A DNA stretch of 64,000 nucleotides from Apodemus sylvaticus. Taxonomy: Eukaryota; Chordata; Mammalia; Rodentia; Muridae. The notes beneath the pieces were generated by a model. The model saw nothing but the letters and a program-made list of their open reading frames with translations. It was not told where the DNA came from and did no database searches. Of this stretch, positions 11,735 through 24,435 are shown one piece after another. The stretch lies in NCBI RefSeq assembly GCF_947179515.1, contig NC_067473.1, positions 69,906,219 through 69,970,218 on the forward strand, given 5' to 3'. Position 1 is the stretch's first letter. Every line of letters starts with the position of its first letter. Both the position numbers and the translations under genes were made by a program.

Positions 11735-12169
11735 ATAGACCCCAGGTCCAGCAGTAGGTGGTGGCCAACACAAAGTGAATTCAATGGCATTTTTGTTTCA
11801 CAATGCTATGTCACTATTATTTTTCTTTGCTGAATCTTTGTGTACATATTGTGGTTTCCAGATTTGTATTTTTAGTTTCCTTGTGTGGGAGCATGTGTAT
11901 CTCTGAATCTATATGTTACTTCTGTGCTTTTTCTTTTGCTTGTTCATTTTTATTTTGTTATGGCTGCCTTATTCTGTTTTGTTTGTTTATCATTGTTGTT
12001 GTTTTGTGTAGTTGTTATATACTTGCCTGTGTTTTATTAGTAAAGAGAAATGGTGTAGAATTGGTTGTGTGGGGAAATAGGAGGAGTTAGGAGGAGTGTG
12101 ATGGAAACCATAATCAGAATATATGATTTATAAGCTAATGACTTTCAATATAAAGTAAAAGAAAAAAAG
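11735..12169 (+). mobile_element. Old L1 (Lx-type) 3' UTR, sense
   Basis: Begins GACCCCAGGTCCAGCAGTAGG and GAATTCAATGGCATTTTTGT, a known stretch of old rodent L1 3' UTRs, then a T/G-rich middle, GGAAATAGGAGGAGTTAGG, TCAGAATATATGATTTATA and an A-rich tail at 12150-12169. The 95-codon open frame in the T/G-rich part is not coding. Confidence 0.65.
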
Positions 12170-12713
12170 AAGATGGCTCAGTATTCCATAAATTATATCT
12201 TATAAGCAAAGATGATTTTAAAGCAATAAGTGACTCGTGATTATGTGTTTCTCAGATTATACTTTTAAAGGTATGTTGGAAAAAATTAGACAATCACTTG
12301 GTTTGGAAGATAGAGCAAGGAAATTCCTGTGTGTTTCTTGCATGGTAGTATCGGGAAATATCATAGAAGCTGTTGTGAAGAAAGAGGAACTATATACAGA
12401 AGAGCTTATAACTGTCGGTGTGAATATGAACTGCCCATCAGTGTTTCATTCATTAGGCCTAGCGTATAACTTTAAAAATGTCTTCTCTCGCAATTCCTCA
12501 CTTGGTACAGATGGAAAGATCCACTTCTATACCAAGATTTATCTTTTGACACATGCTGAGCAAGCCATGCTAAATTTCTTTTGAAAAAAAAATATATCCT
12601 CTCTACAATTAAAAACGTAAAATATAAACCTAAGGGCACCAGGTACATAGGCTAGATATGTGGCCTTTTAGTGTTGCAAGTTCTGCAGTGGTTATATTTT
12701 GGTGACAAGGAGT
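12170..12713. other. Unassigned DNA with a chance-length open frame
   Basis: Holds a 115-codon plus-strand frame (12237-12584) without recognisable domain. Its length is within chance expectation for this base composition. No gene claimed. Confidence 0.5.
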
Positions 12714-13030
12714 ATTCTAGTTAGGGTTTCTGTTGGTATGCTAAAATACCATGACTGAAAGAAACTTGGCGAGGAAAGGGATTATTTGGCTTATAGTTCC
12801 AGGTAACAGTACATTGCTAGGGAAGTCAAGCCAGGAACCTGGAGGCAGGAGCTGATGCAGAGATTATATACAGAAGTGCTTCTTACAGGTTTACTCCCCG
12901 TAGCTTGCTCAGTCTGCTTTCTTACAGAATTCAGCACCATTATCCCAGAGGTGGCACTGCCCACAGTGAGATGGAAACTTCCACAGTCATCAGTCAAGAA
13001 ATGACCACTGGCTTACCATTGGCTAGTGCG
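12714..13030 (+). mobile_element. Medium-reiteration rodent repeat, family uncertain
   Basis: Matches a common rodent interspersed repeat I recognise by its blocks: TTAGGGTTTCTGTTG, ACCATGACTGAAAGAAACTT, GAGGAAAGGGATTATTTGGC, CAGGAACCTGGAGGCAGGAG, CTTGCTCAGTCTGCTTTCTT and AGGTGGCACTGCCCACAGTG. It may be an RMER-type element; I am not certain of the family name. Ends before the usual 3' part. Confidence 0.7.
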
Positions 13031-15261
13031 GTGGGGGAAAAAGAAGTCTGCACAAATAACAGAATCTTCTTTTAAAGATACTCATGATGTAATTATTGGG
13101 GCATAAATATAAGTGATACAAGTGAGTCCTCTATGTCACAGTTTGAAAGAAAAACACAGATTGTATAGAGCCATTAGAAACTGTCTGGACATTTTAAACA
13201 ATTTATTTTACTTCATTATATTTCATTTACTACTAATAAAAATGCAAGGGAATTCAAATAGCTTGTTTCTGAAGTCTACTCTAGTTAAAAACGAAAACAA
13301 AATAAGTAGGGCTGTTTTTATGCTCAGATTTGATTCCATGCCTAACTGGAGCATTGGATAGCTTTAAGGTTGTTTCCTATATTCAAATAACAGTTTGTAT
13401 GTAAATTGTTTAATAACTACTTTTCCAATAAGAAGTGCTCATTTGGTTTCAATTAATAGTGATGTTAGTAGATAGCTGTGAAATTTAAATCTAAGAGAGT
13501 GAGGCAATTCTTTCTAGGATATTTAGCTTCCAAAAGCTATACTGAATACGAAATGATACCACATTCATAAGAGCATCCTGTAGATATATCAGATAACAAG
13601 GAAAATATGAAACAGACATCTTTCTGTATGACTAAAACTGGTAAAAATTCCACCAACATTAACCTAACCACAATGTACAATTCAGTCTTTTTCTGGGGAT
13701 ACACAAAGTCTGCATGTATGCACATTATTTATTCCAATGTTTCTATGAAGCTAGTAAGGTGATTTGCCTACAGGTGCCTTTAAGTAGAAAACTAAGTGCT
13801 GACCATAAAACCCTCTGTCATTTACTAACACACAAATGCTCTTATTTCTAAGTATTGTTTCTACCTAAAGGTTGGAACAATTACTAATTTTCTTGAATGT
13901 ATAGAGAAAGTCTAATAAAATGAGTGGGATTGATTAGTGTACTTAATGGATTTTCTAGTACAAACAGCCTGGTACTTTCACTGTATAAAACCCAAAAATA
14001 TCACACGGAACATAAAAGAAGGCTATAGATAATTGTGAGGCCTTTTCATTGGAATATTCCCTTAGTGCAAATAAAACTATGGTAAATTGTAATGCAATAC
14101 ATTGTAAGAAAAATTAAAAATAAGTAATGAAAACTGCACTATTCATCTATATTATATTTTTGATAGTTTTTAAGAATCTTCACAATCCAGGAACTGGTGA
14201 AGGTAGAGGAGTCAGGACAGCATATATGCCTGGTACTGTCCTTCAGGCATTGAAGTGTTAACAGAAAATTGGGAGAGTTCCCTGGGCTCTAAGGATGTTG
14301 CTAAGCAAATTATGCAGATGTCTCCCTTGGGATTTGACTACACGGAAATTAAGAAATGTTTTTGTTGTTTAACTTTGTGTGGCTTGGTTCTTCAGGAGTT
14401 GGTACATTTCCTCTTAGCTCACCCATTGATGATGTCCTCACCCATTAATTCTGAGACCTTGTGATCAGGAAGAAGCAGATGAGAAAATACCAGATAATTC
14501 TTTGCTTTAAGCATCCTATTAAAGACTCAGCAATTTGATCTCTAATGTCAAGAGTACATTGTTTTGCATGACATTAGCCACAAATTTTAATGCTTGTGCA
14601 TCTCTAGATAAGATTTTTTAAGAGTGTGTAGAGTGCATAAAGCTATAGGTGAAACAACAAGAGGGAACCGACTATTAAAAAGAAGGGCAAAAGGGCAATA
14701 GGTAATTTGTGATATGAAATTGGAAAGGAAGTTACTGAAATTTACATGGTACAAGGAAGAAGAGGAATAGGAATGAAAAGGGACAATAGCGTAGCAAAAC
14801 CAAATATTAAGGATGCCATAATGAAGTCCAGTTCTGTGTAAACTTACAGTTTTTAATGTCAAAATAGAGGTGTCCTCACAGATATTGAATCCCTAGGCAT
14901 CCATGAACAGCAAACAGGCAGGATGTATTTGAACTAGTCCTGTGATTTAAGACAAAAAGACCATTCATGGCCATTTTTTACAATGAGAGGACAAACTCCT
15001 GAAGGAGACAAGGACATCTCCTTCCTTTCAGACACTGAAGATTCTTTGTCTATCTTCCAAAATAACAACAAATGTGAGTTTATTATTTATAGTATGACTT
15101 TATATTTTGCTATACTCTAATAAAAATCTAACTTTTCCATAAAATAGAAAAGTAATAGAAAAATGCTGAGCCTAAAATATCTATTAAAACACTGAATGAA
15201 AATCTTTTAAATTTTGGAATTTTTCTGAAAATATTCTTTTTCAATCTTATCAAACAATAAT
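13031..15261. other. Unassigned DNA, no gene
   Basis: No recognised coding sequence or transposon. The block near 14150-14560 ends in CATCCTATTAAAGACTCAGC, an LTR-like poly(A)-signal context, but I could not assign it to an LTR family. Confidence 0.5.
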
Positions 15262-15357
15262 ACTTTCTATATAATATGTTATATAGAATAATTATATTAT
15301 ATAATTAGTATATTATATACTTAGAATAATTAATTATATAATTAGTATTATATAGAC
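15262..15357. repeat. AT-only low-complexity tract, partly palindromic
   Basis: Repeated TATATAATTAGTAT- and TTATATAGAATAAT-like units, nearly pure A/T, with overlapping self-complementary segments. Confidence 0.8.
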
Positions 15358-16573
15358 AATTTGTTAACTATTCAGCCTGCCTCCTGCCACATGCACTTGA
15401 GTATATGTCATGCAGTTCTGGAGTGACATTCCTTTGGCACTGATATTCCATTTGCCACTCAGCCATGCAGGTAGATGCAGTAATTGGAAGCAAGATGAGG
15501 TCCCTTGATTACTCTGTATTTTTAAACTGTGTGTAAGAACATTTAAATAAACTTCAAGAGCCAAAAATGGAAGAAAATACAGCATGAATTTCAGCGAATC
15601 ACAGTGCTTTACGTCAAGGAAAACCCCCCAAAAGATCTCTTTGAGAAAAGTGAATTTTAGTGTAATATAAGTTTCATAGTTTATCAAAGATGGAATCAGA
15701 ACTGTATTTTTGTCCTGTAGTGTGAAATAACAATTTAAATGGGATAACTTTGCATAAGATAACAATTACATTTAAATTTTCAATAAAACATTTTTATTTC
15801 AATAAATAAATGCATAAGAATAGAGCATGTTGCAACTGAATATCTGATTCTTAAAAAGGTACTGAAAGCTAGTTATTTGATCAAAACTACCATAACAAAC
15901 AGTGCCACGTTTTCCAATAGAATTTACAAATTTGTCTACATTTCTTCTCTGAAATTTTATTTTTACATTCAATATTTTTTTCTCGAGCATGAGAATAAGC
16001 ACAATACAAATTATCATGTTATACAAATATCTTAAGAAAGTAGTCTCACATCCTAAAACTCTAAATTTTTAGAGATATAGATCAATGACTTATCACTGTC
16101 TCATGTCTTCTGCCCCTAAAGAATTCTCGGAAAAAAATGTGTAAAATGGTACTTTCAGCTTTGTGGAAAAATGTGAATGTTGAATATTGAATTTTATCAT
16201 GACGCAGATGTCTGAAGAGATAGTGCCAACTATAATTCTCATCATCCTCTCATCAATAATTTTATTATTATCATTACTTTGGATACTAATGAATTTGTTG
16301 TCATTACTGAGACCTCCAAGTGTTTCTCTGAATCTTCATGCTAGTTTGTCTTCACTCCCACTGTTAAATGTCCCAGGCATAGACGGTCACACAAAATGCT
16401 GAGATGAACAGAATGATGGTCTTCTGTTCACATGCATTATGGAGGTTCCAAATTCTGCATCAGTAATATCAAAGACTTACTCAAATACTTACTCAAAAAC
16501 AGAGTTCTGTTTTTGTCTGAGCTAATGTTGTGATTTTATTAATGATTAGTTTTTTTAAAATAGTGTCTGTTCA
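15358..16573. other. Unassigned DNA, contains longest non-L1 open frame bar one
   Basis: A minus-strand frame of 133 codons (15364-15765) has no recognised domain, signal or neighbours and is of chance length. A 12 bp tandem pair (ACTTACTCAAA-type) lies near 16474-16498. Confidence 0.5.
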
Positions 16574-16650
16574 TGTGTTTGTTTTATGTGTATGTACACG
16601 AATATACATGTGTATGTGTATGTATGTGTTTGCATTTGTGTGTGTATATC
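16574..16650. repeat. TG/TATG-rich low-complexity tract
   Basis: Imperfect mix of TG, TATG and TACA units without a long pure core. Confidence 0.7.
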
Positions 16651-16794
16651 TCAGAAATTAGGTATGGTATATATCACCAGAAAATATTCCACAGTATTTG
16701 AAATTCCTTAGTAAATAAAACTCATTTTTTTTACTAAAATGACACAATAAAATACTAAAAATTAACCTTCTAAGTAGATTTTATTTTGAATTGT

Positions 16795-17130
16795 TGTGAT
16801 CTGCAGGTGAAATGTCCTCTGTGGGCTCACAGGTTGGAAAATGTGGTCCCTAGATGCTTTTACTGTCCTGGAATGGTGGATGACATTTTTTAATTTGAAT
16901 CTTACTGAGGGAAGAAGGTCACTTATGGTTTTACCAGCCTGCTACTACCTGAGCAGTCCCTACTTTCTTACTACTTATTTGACCTGCATTTCCAGGCTTC
17001 TGCCACCACACTATTTTTGTAGCAAAAAAGTATATCTCTTCTCAATGCACAACCCCTAATTAACCCTTCTTTCCTTAAGTTGCTTTATTGGGTGGCTATG
17101 TCACAACCAGGAAGAAAGTAAAGGACACAA
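16795..17130 (+). mobile_element. Old medium-reiteration repeat, 3' part recognisable
   Basis: The 5' part (GTGGGCTCACAGGTTGGAAA, TGTGGTCCCTAGATG) and 3' part (TTAACCCTTCTTTCCTTAAG, TTGCTTTATTGGG, then GTCACAACCAGGAAGAAAG) follow a widespread mammalian repeat ending in AAATAAACCCTTCTTCCTTAAGTTGCTTTT.. The family name is uncertain (possibly hAT-Charlie/URR1-like or a MaLR relative). Confidence 0.55.
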
Positions 17131-17536
17131 GAGCCTTCCTACATGGAAAGCACTGCGCTTGATCATGGGTTGGCTCATCCATCTCCTGTGATATTCAAGA
17201 CATTTCTTCACTAGCCCCTAGGGTTTTTTAAAGGCTCTGTTCTTAACTCTAAATGGCACCAACCTGTCTGCTTCATTATGATTTTTACTGACATCCCAAT
17301 TCACTTTAGATCATTAAATCTCAACTTTAAAAGACTTCTGGCAGACATTTTAAAAGTTTATGAAAATTTGTTTGGATTAGAATACATAATAAGCTTCCAT
17401 GTTAACAAAGTACAGAACACTTCAGAACTGTTACAATGATTATCACTCTCAATTAAAAAGAATTATGTTCCCGACATTTGAATTCATTATTCATTTTGTC
17501 TCTGTACATATTCCATTTACTAACGTTTTGTTTTGA
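17131..17536. other. Unassigned DNA
   Basis: No feature recognised. Confidence 0.5.
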
Positions 17537-17600
17537 GGTGTGTGTGTGTGTTTTTGTGTGTGTGTGTGTGTTTCTGTGTGTCTGTGTGCATGTGGGTGTA
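17537..17600. repeat. (TG)n microsatellite
   Basis: TG runs interrupted by TTT and TTTC. It lies at the 3' (A-rich/CA) end of the antisense SINE that follows and probably grew from its tail. Confidence 0.9.
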
Positions 17601-17603
17601 CAA

Positions 17604-17764
17604 AAAGGAGAATTTCATGTATCCCAGGATAGCTTCTGACTAGCCATATAGCCAAATGATGGAAATGCAGAAATTCTCCACCTCACTTATGTGCTGGAGA
17701 TCAACCTTAGGACTTCATGCATGCTAAAATAACACTCTACTAACTAAGCTACAACCCTGGCTCC
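17604..17764 (-). mobile_element. B4 (ID-B1 type) SINE
   Basis: Read on the minus strand it starts AGCCAGGGTTGTAGCTTAGT, TAGTAGAGTGTTATTTTAGC, ATGCATGAAGTCCTAAGG: an ID/tRNA-like head with A- and B-box regions. It continues into a B1-like right part (GGAGAATTTCTGCA.., GATACATGAAATTCT). Order and orientation fit B4. Diverged. Confidence 0.75.
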
Positions 17765-20700
17765 TCGTTCCTGTGTTTAAATGTTAGATATTTTGGTTTA
17801 ATTTAATATTGGCTTATTATACAGCTATTCTGTATTTTTGTATATGACAGATCAGATTCCATCAAAAGGTATTATTTAAGATAAGTGTGGAATTAGAAAT
17901 GCCTCTAATGTCTCCAGGCATCAATTTTTTTCATTTGTTAAATAATTGGGGTAGTAATTTCTGTCTGAGTTTACTATGAAGAAACAACAGGGTGACACAG
18001 GTGAGGTAGACAGAATAACATTTAATATATGTCAGGTCTCTTTCCATTAACTTGTATAAAACTAATAGGTGAATCACATATCATTTGTTGGATCAACATT
18101 CCTACGAATCCAGCCCAAGCCAAAGGTGTTGGTGGCAGGTCTGTCTCTGAGGCTTTAGGAGGCCCTCCCTCTCATCCTGTGTGTTTATGCTTATCTCCCT
18201 TATATTCTAATGTAGACACCTTCCTTTGATGTTTCCAAGAATGAAGAAAACTCCATATTAAAATTTCATAAGCGAGAAAATTCACCATGACAGATGACCA
18301 AGAAAAGAAAATGATTCATGTCCTTCTGTTTCCAAGGGTAGATAAAGAAGTTAAAGCCTGCTCATACAATTTCAGGATAATGACAGAGGTTCCTTCCTGT
18401 TCAGTGATTCAAGAAGCATCATGTTCTACCCCCATTATGTGTGGGAAAGGAAAATAATATCAAGGAAGTGGTTTGACAAAGGAAGACTGACAGTGGAGTT
18501 AAAATTCTTCACTGAACTTAATAATGTGTTTTTGATATAACCAAACCTCCTGTTCCTTTTATTTCAGTCCTTGACTTGTTTTAAAATTCACTTCAGGAAC
18601 AATCCATAGTGCTCTTACTTACCTGCTAATCACCTACAACAACTGACAGTCCTGTTGCTTCTTTACTGTTGCCAGAAGTTGCTGTGCCCTGCAGCACTCA
18701 ATACTGGGATGATAGAAGCTTCAGAAAATTTCTCTAAAACCCAGGTCAGGACAACAATTAAGTTGAGAGAACAGAGTACTTGACACATATTCCCACACTT
18801 GCAAATTTTAATCATTCCCAGATACTAATATAGCTATCTGTCATCTGTTGGATTGAAGGATCATAAATCCAAAGTGCCAATAGCATCTCTCATTATGATT
18901 TTCCTGATACTTAATGATGATTACACCTCTTGATTGAAGCAAAGAACTTTTCTTTTGATCTTTACTTAAGCCACATCAGATAATCAAATAATCTTTACAA
19001 AAACCAAAGGGAGGAAGATGAGAGAGGGAGAGTAGATGTTCTTTCTTTTCTCCAAAAGGAAGAGATTCTCAAAGCCAGTAGAGCCAAAAAAGAACACTTT
19101 GGAAAACTGTGTGGCATTTTCCTTGGATTGAAGTATGGTGGTTGTTGACACTTGAAGGTGGACTTCATAACTACTAAGCCAACCCCTTTCACTATTTTCC
19201 CTCAGCAATCCCAGAAAAATACAAACAATTGACACTCTGAAATACCTCAATCTAGAATCCATTCAGAATTAGATAGGTTTACAAACTGAGGAGTACATCT
19301 CTTTAAAGACAACCACTGCAGCAAGCAAGAGCTCTGTACACTGAGTAGCACATCAATCCATAAAGTCTTAAACAAGGCTTTTGAGTCATAAATACAAATA
19401 TTTGTGTTTACCTTCACATGTAGGTGTTTTGCTCAAAGGGTTCTATTTATAAATAAATCACCTAACTACTTTATTAATTCTCCTTATGTACTTATATGCA
19501 TACTTACTAAAATATTCATTTAGAGTCTATAAAACATTTTTATTCCATGGTTGATGCAATTGTTATTGTTTCAACTTTGAGGGTATATTGTATGATGGGT
19601 ATTTACTGTAAGTGAGTTAGTCAATGCTACTGATTGTTCTTTACCCACAGAAATCTGTGGATTTGAGATGCTTAAGAAATACCACGTAGAGAGCCCATTT
19701 TTGGTTTTGTTTTACTTTTGCTCCCTAGCTTCTTATCAGAAGCTGAAGGACAGATGGCGTTGCTATTTTCTTTGTTTAATTAAATAGCTCTGCTCAGTGA
19801 CAAAGGACATCAGTGACTAATTGTTCTATAATGAATCATTTTACTCAGCCACTCCATATATCTCTAGCTGAGATGGCAGATAGCCTTGTGCCCTTTGGCC
19901 AGTATAAAGTGAACTCAGCTGATTGAGAAACAATCTCAGAAACAGATTTTTTCTTTCGCTTGAAGTGTTAATGTGTGTGCATTTGAGTGTGTATGTATTC
20001 TATATTTAAACAGAAGTTACCTTATTAACAACATAAACTTGCAGATATTTTTAATTGTAATATTATACATTTTAAAAAATTCAACATTAATGTTTTTCTT
20101 TTCTGATAAGACAAAATTTCTTTCCTACGTTAAAGACACATTTCTAAGTTTTATAAATGAAGCCAAATGATTTCATTTTCCCTTTATTATATAATTTATT
20201 TTGTGGTATTAAAATTTTTCTTTGATTTCAATTTGGTTTTATGCTGTCAATTCCAGTAAAAGGTGTCTTACTCTCAGGAATATATCAAATCCAAATGCTG
20301 AGTTACTGAGTAACACAGGTAAAGTTTCAAAAGAAATTTAGCCAGTGGGATGACTACTTAATGGTCTCTAAGTTTTAACCCTACGGCTTTATGGGTCACT
20401 GGGAAAGATGATCCTATCAGCTCTTAATATTGATTTACTTGATAGGTCATAGATACTAATTGCTTCTCTGTATTCTGAAGTTTCCTCCTTGTTCTGTACA
20501 CACTAAATTTGCTTTTTATTTTCTCATATTTAATCTAGACTTTTGTATCTTATGACTAATCTTTTACTGACAACATTATAAAATATATTAGACATATTTT
20601 AAGTATGAGGAAAAATTCTTAAGATGGGCTGCTGCTAGACTGGAAATTTGCATGATTTCAAAGAGTTACCCTTCCCTACAGTTATGTGCCAAGACAACGT

Positions 20701-23700
20701 GCAGGGACAATCTATCACAGGTTGTTTCTCAGTTGTAGGTAGTGGATTGAGGCCATTGATGCAGGTTCCTCCACCAGGCTACCTTGTGCTTGGTACTAAT
20801 GCTATACTCATGACTGATAACTTAGGAAACATTTTGAAGATGAAATACAAAGTGAGAATGGAAAACATCAAGTAACATGTGCATTTGCAGCAGCTCATAA
20901 GAAAACAAGAAGGAAAGAAGAGACAGAGGAATTAAGATGAGTAAAGGCATCCAGAGCCATCAAATCTCTTCTGCTCTTTTTCCTTTTAACTTAAGGATAA
21001 CTTATTCCACCTTGGTTAAGCAAAATATAGCTGTATCATAAATTCTGTGACTGTGATCTCTTCATAGTCTGCCTTCACTTCACAGTATCTTAATTGAGAT
21101 TTCTCCTCTAATTTAGTATACCTCATGCGATATACTAAATTGCTCAATGTATGGTAATACGGATTCCCCCAGCTTTGAAATACCAATTCCTCAAATTTGT
21201 ACATTAAAAGAAAGGATATTATTTATGTTTTGTGTCATTAATTTGAAATATGCATTTCCAGCTCCTTCTGGGGGCTCTTACAAGTAAGACAAATTCTTTT
21301 AATCAACCTTACAATGACTAGTATCTGAAATGGTTATAGTAGCATATGTCCACAATAGCATCACTCAAAACCTGAGGCAGTAGGGTTACATATTAAATAC
21401 CAACTTGGAATTCATAGACAGAATCAGTTCTAATTAATTAATTAACTTCAAAGGATATGCAAATATATAAAACAAAAGCCAGTGTTTAAAAGGGTATAGA
21501 ATGTATAGTATAAATGAATTGTGTTTATACTATGTAATAGAACTGTTATTCTTCTATTTTTTTCTAGTATGTAGGTCAGTTCTGGTCTCTCCAGTGCTGG
21601 CTTTCTGAACTTGAGGTGTAGCATTAGCTGAAGGATGCAGGGCCCTGTGGGGTCTGTGAGGCACAGCTGAGGGCAGTAGGCCTAGACACACCCCAGGGGA
21701 GTAAGTTGCAGGCTTTACAGATCTATTAACGATTCTTTAAGACCAACAAGAAGATAAAAGTATTTCTGGAAATTTTAGTCATTTTTATACTGTTCTCACT
21801 TGAAAGACCTTGAAATTACTTACATCCACTTTCTCTTGCAGTCACAGTTAGAAAACACAGAGATAATGGATTGGACTCTGCTAATGACATACCTAAAATT
21901 AGATACAAAGTTATTAAAATTTTAGTTTTTATGAATGAGGACAAAAACCTCATTTCCAAAAACCTGTCACACTTAAATTGTTCTGTCTTATTTGAAGACC
22001 AAATAGATTAAGTCCAGTCTTATGATGGCCATAATTATAAACTGATTTTTATCCAAAAGAAAGAAACTTCAAAATGTATAATTTTATATTATCTTCAGAA
22101 TATCTTTTTTTAATAGTTCCTCTCTCAAACATTTGAAACTACTGTTTTATTTCCCAATGTTTACAAATAGCCAATATCCAAATATATTAAGTTTACTCTA
22201 TAAAATAGTCTCACCATTCAAAAATAAGCTATACAGCATAAGTCTACACTTCTACATGAAAAAGTATAGACTTTAAATAAGAAATATTAAGATTTTATTT
22301 CACAATTTTCCAAATATTTTTGTTTCCTTTAGTCTGTTAAATAGTCCTTTATGACTCTCTTCCTTGGCTCAGGCTACTAGATGAGCATATGACTGTCACT
22401 CTTCAGGCCTTATGTGTTCTTGTCCTTTATAGTCAATGTTATCTCATTCGTTAAGTCCTATACTTCAACAATTCATGCACTGGTATTAATTTGTATGGAG
22501 AATATAGTGAATATATTCAAAAGGTGCGCATGATTAATTCTCTCATTTTTAAAATTCATTTATATTTATCACAGTGCTTATAAATCCCACAAGTAGCCTA
22601 TTTCTAATGTTGATTTATCCTTTCATAAAAATTTTATACTTTATATTTTAGCTGGGTATGTTTGATGAAATTAAGTCAGGTATAACTGTAAAGTATGCAA
22701 TATTGAATTAAGCATCTGAGGCCTGAAGAAAACAAGAAATCATGTGAATAACCAGGTACCCACTCAAACCTTCAAGCTGTAGGGAAGGCAATGGTCTGGA
22801 AGGAGCAACTCAAGTCCAGAATAGCCTGAGTTTAATCTCAGTGAATCTGAACCAAACCAAGCTATTCATAGCATACACATATTTATATCTATAACACAGG
22901 AATCTCATAAATCTCTGTGAGAGAATTTAAGTCTCTGTGAAAGAATTAAATGTTAATGAGTAGTACACCAGATTATTATTGGTTGAAGCTTTTTTTTTGG
23001 TTGAATCTTTTAAAATAAAAAATATAAATATAATTGAAAGCTATTAATTTTAAATAAATGTTTATTAAGAACAAAATTATACTTTCATTAGTTGAAAGAA
23101 ATATAATTTAATTACTTGTACTTTATTTTTTTCAAAGAGAATTTAAGCATTGCATTTATTTTGATACATTTGCTTTTACATTTGGGAATGTATTTTAATA
23201 ATGTAATTACTATATATAATTAAAGATAGTTCTAATATTATATTGGAAAACCTAACATTCAATAAGGAGGGTTTTCCCTCATAAAATGTGATAAAACTCA
23301 GACCATGGAGTCTGTGCCCATAGGAAGGTCACAATTTATTGGAGAAGACAAATACACAAATAACTAAATTTGGATTTGATCTTTCCCTGACCCACTCCAT
23401 TAACTCAATAATGGAGAGCTAATCAGTATTGATATATTTTGTCCTTGTTAACAATCACTACATAATTTGCCTTGAAATTATTTATTGAGAAGAATTTCCT
23501 TTTATTTGGGGGACATTTTCTCTTTACTACATGCTTTTTTCTTTGTGGAAACCATCCAGTCCATCAGGGTAAGATATTGGACATAACTTTGATAGATGTT
23601 ACAGGTGGCACTTAAAAAGAGGTTATCCAAAACAGTTTTTCAAAGTTCAACCAATAAGCAAGGTTTATTAAACTTTTCAGTCAAAATAGATTTATGTTTA

Positions 23701-24278
23701 GTAATAACTAAATAGTACATGAAACTTTTACTTTGAAGGAAAATATTACCTATGTAATGTTTTTTTATCTGCTTGAATATAGCCTAAAACGTATACATCT
23801 TGAAACTGCCTAGTTTCAAGTGTAAGTCTGAATCTTCATTTTTCATTTTTAGGTTATACTTGTCACTGAACAGCTAAGGAAAGATGGGAGGACCTTGTGT
23901 TGAACTACCAAGGGAAGCTTAGTTATAGTTCCAGTGCTTTTATTTCTTACTCAATTTAGCATCAATCTCTATTGAATGCATGCTTCATTTCTGAGAAATG
24001 ATAATTCTGAACTGCTTACTTCTGTTTCACATCAAAATAATGGGTGAGCAATTCAGCAACCAGGAAGTTCTATTTAGTTTAACTCACTTTCCTTCCTCTT
24101 AAAATGTAGTTACCACACAGAAAGAATAATGGAGTGGTGGCTCTGGGGACCAGATTATGGGTAATTAGGGAAGGAATCACAACTCTCACTTGTTTTTAGT
24201 TCAAGTAAGATTGCACCTGAAAAGATGGGGCTACCTCAAGGGAAGCAAGCCTCAGTGCAGCCTGAACAGACAGAGTTC
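17765..24278. other. Long unassigned single-copy-like stretch, no gene
   Basis: 6.5 kb without a recognisable transposon or coding region. Minor structure: a visibly GC-richer patch at 21575-21720, an 11 bp hairpin stem at 21110-21120/21131-21141, and a 20 bp tandem pair (ATCTCTGTGAGAGAATTTAA type) at 22911-22950. The frame at 20648-20875 has no recognised domain. The lack of repeats may reflect constraint or simply sequences too old to read by eye. Confidence 0.55.
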
Positions 24279-24279
24279 A

Positions 24280-24332
<53 letters not shown>
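24279..24332. repeat. (CA)n microsatellite, uninterrupted
   Basis: About 27 perfect CA units. The lack of interruptions predicts high length variability. Confidence 0.97.
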
Positions 24333-24334
<2 letters not shown>

Positions 24335-24435
24335 GCTAATCAGAGAAACAGGTGTAGAGTTGGGGCCTCACAGGCTGGACTGGACTGTGGTTAGTTCTCA
24401 CACTGAGAACCACTATGTGAGAACCTAAACTACAC

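Noticed and set aside
12237..12584. 115-codon plus-strand frame (LEKIRQSLGLEDRARKF..)
   Set aside because: Looks mildly protein-like at its start, but no family is recognisable, and it lies between an L1 tail and another repeat.
15364..15765. 133-codon minus-strand open frame
   Set aside because: With this base composition, about one frame of such length is expected by chance in 64 kb on six frames. No domain, splice or promoter context.
21110..21141. 11 bp hairpin ATTTAGTATA-type with 10 nt loop
   Set aside because: AT-rich stems of 10-11 bp are expected several times by chance in 64 kb.
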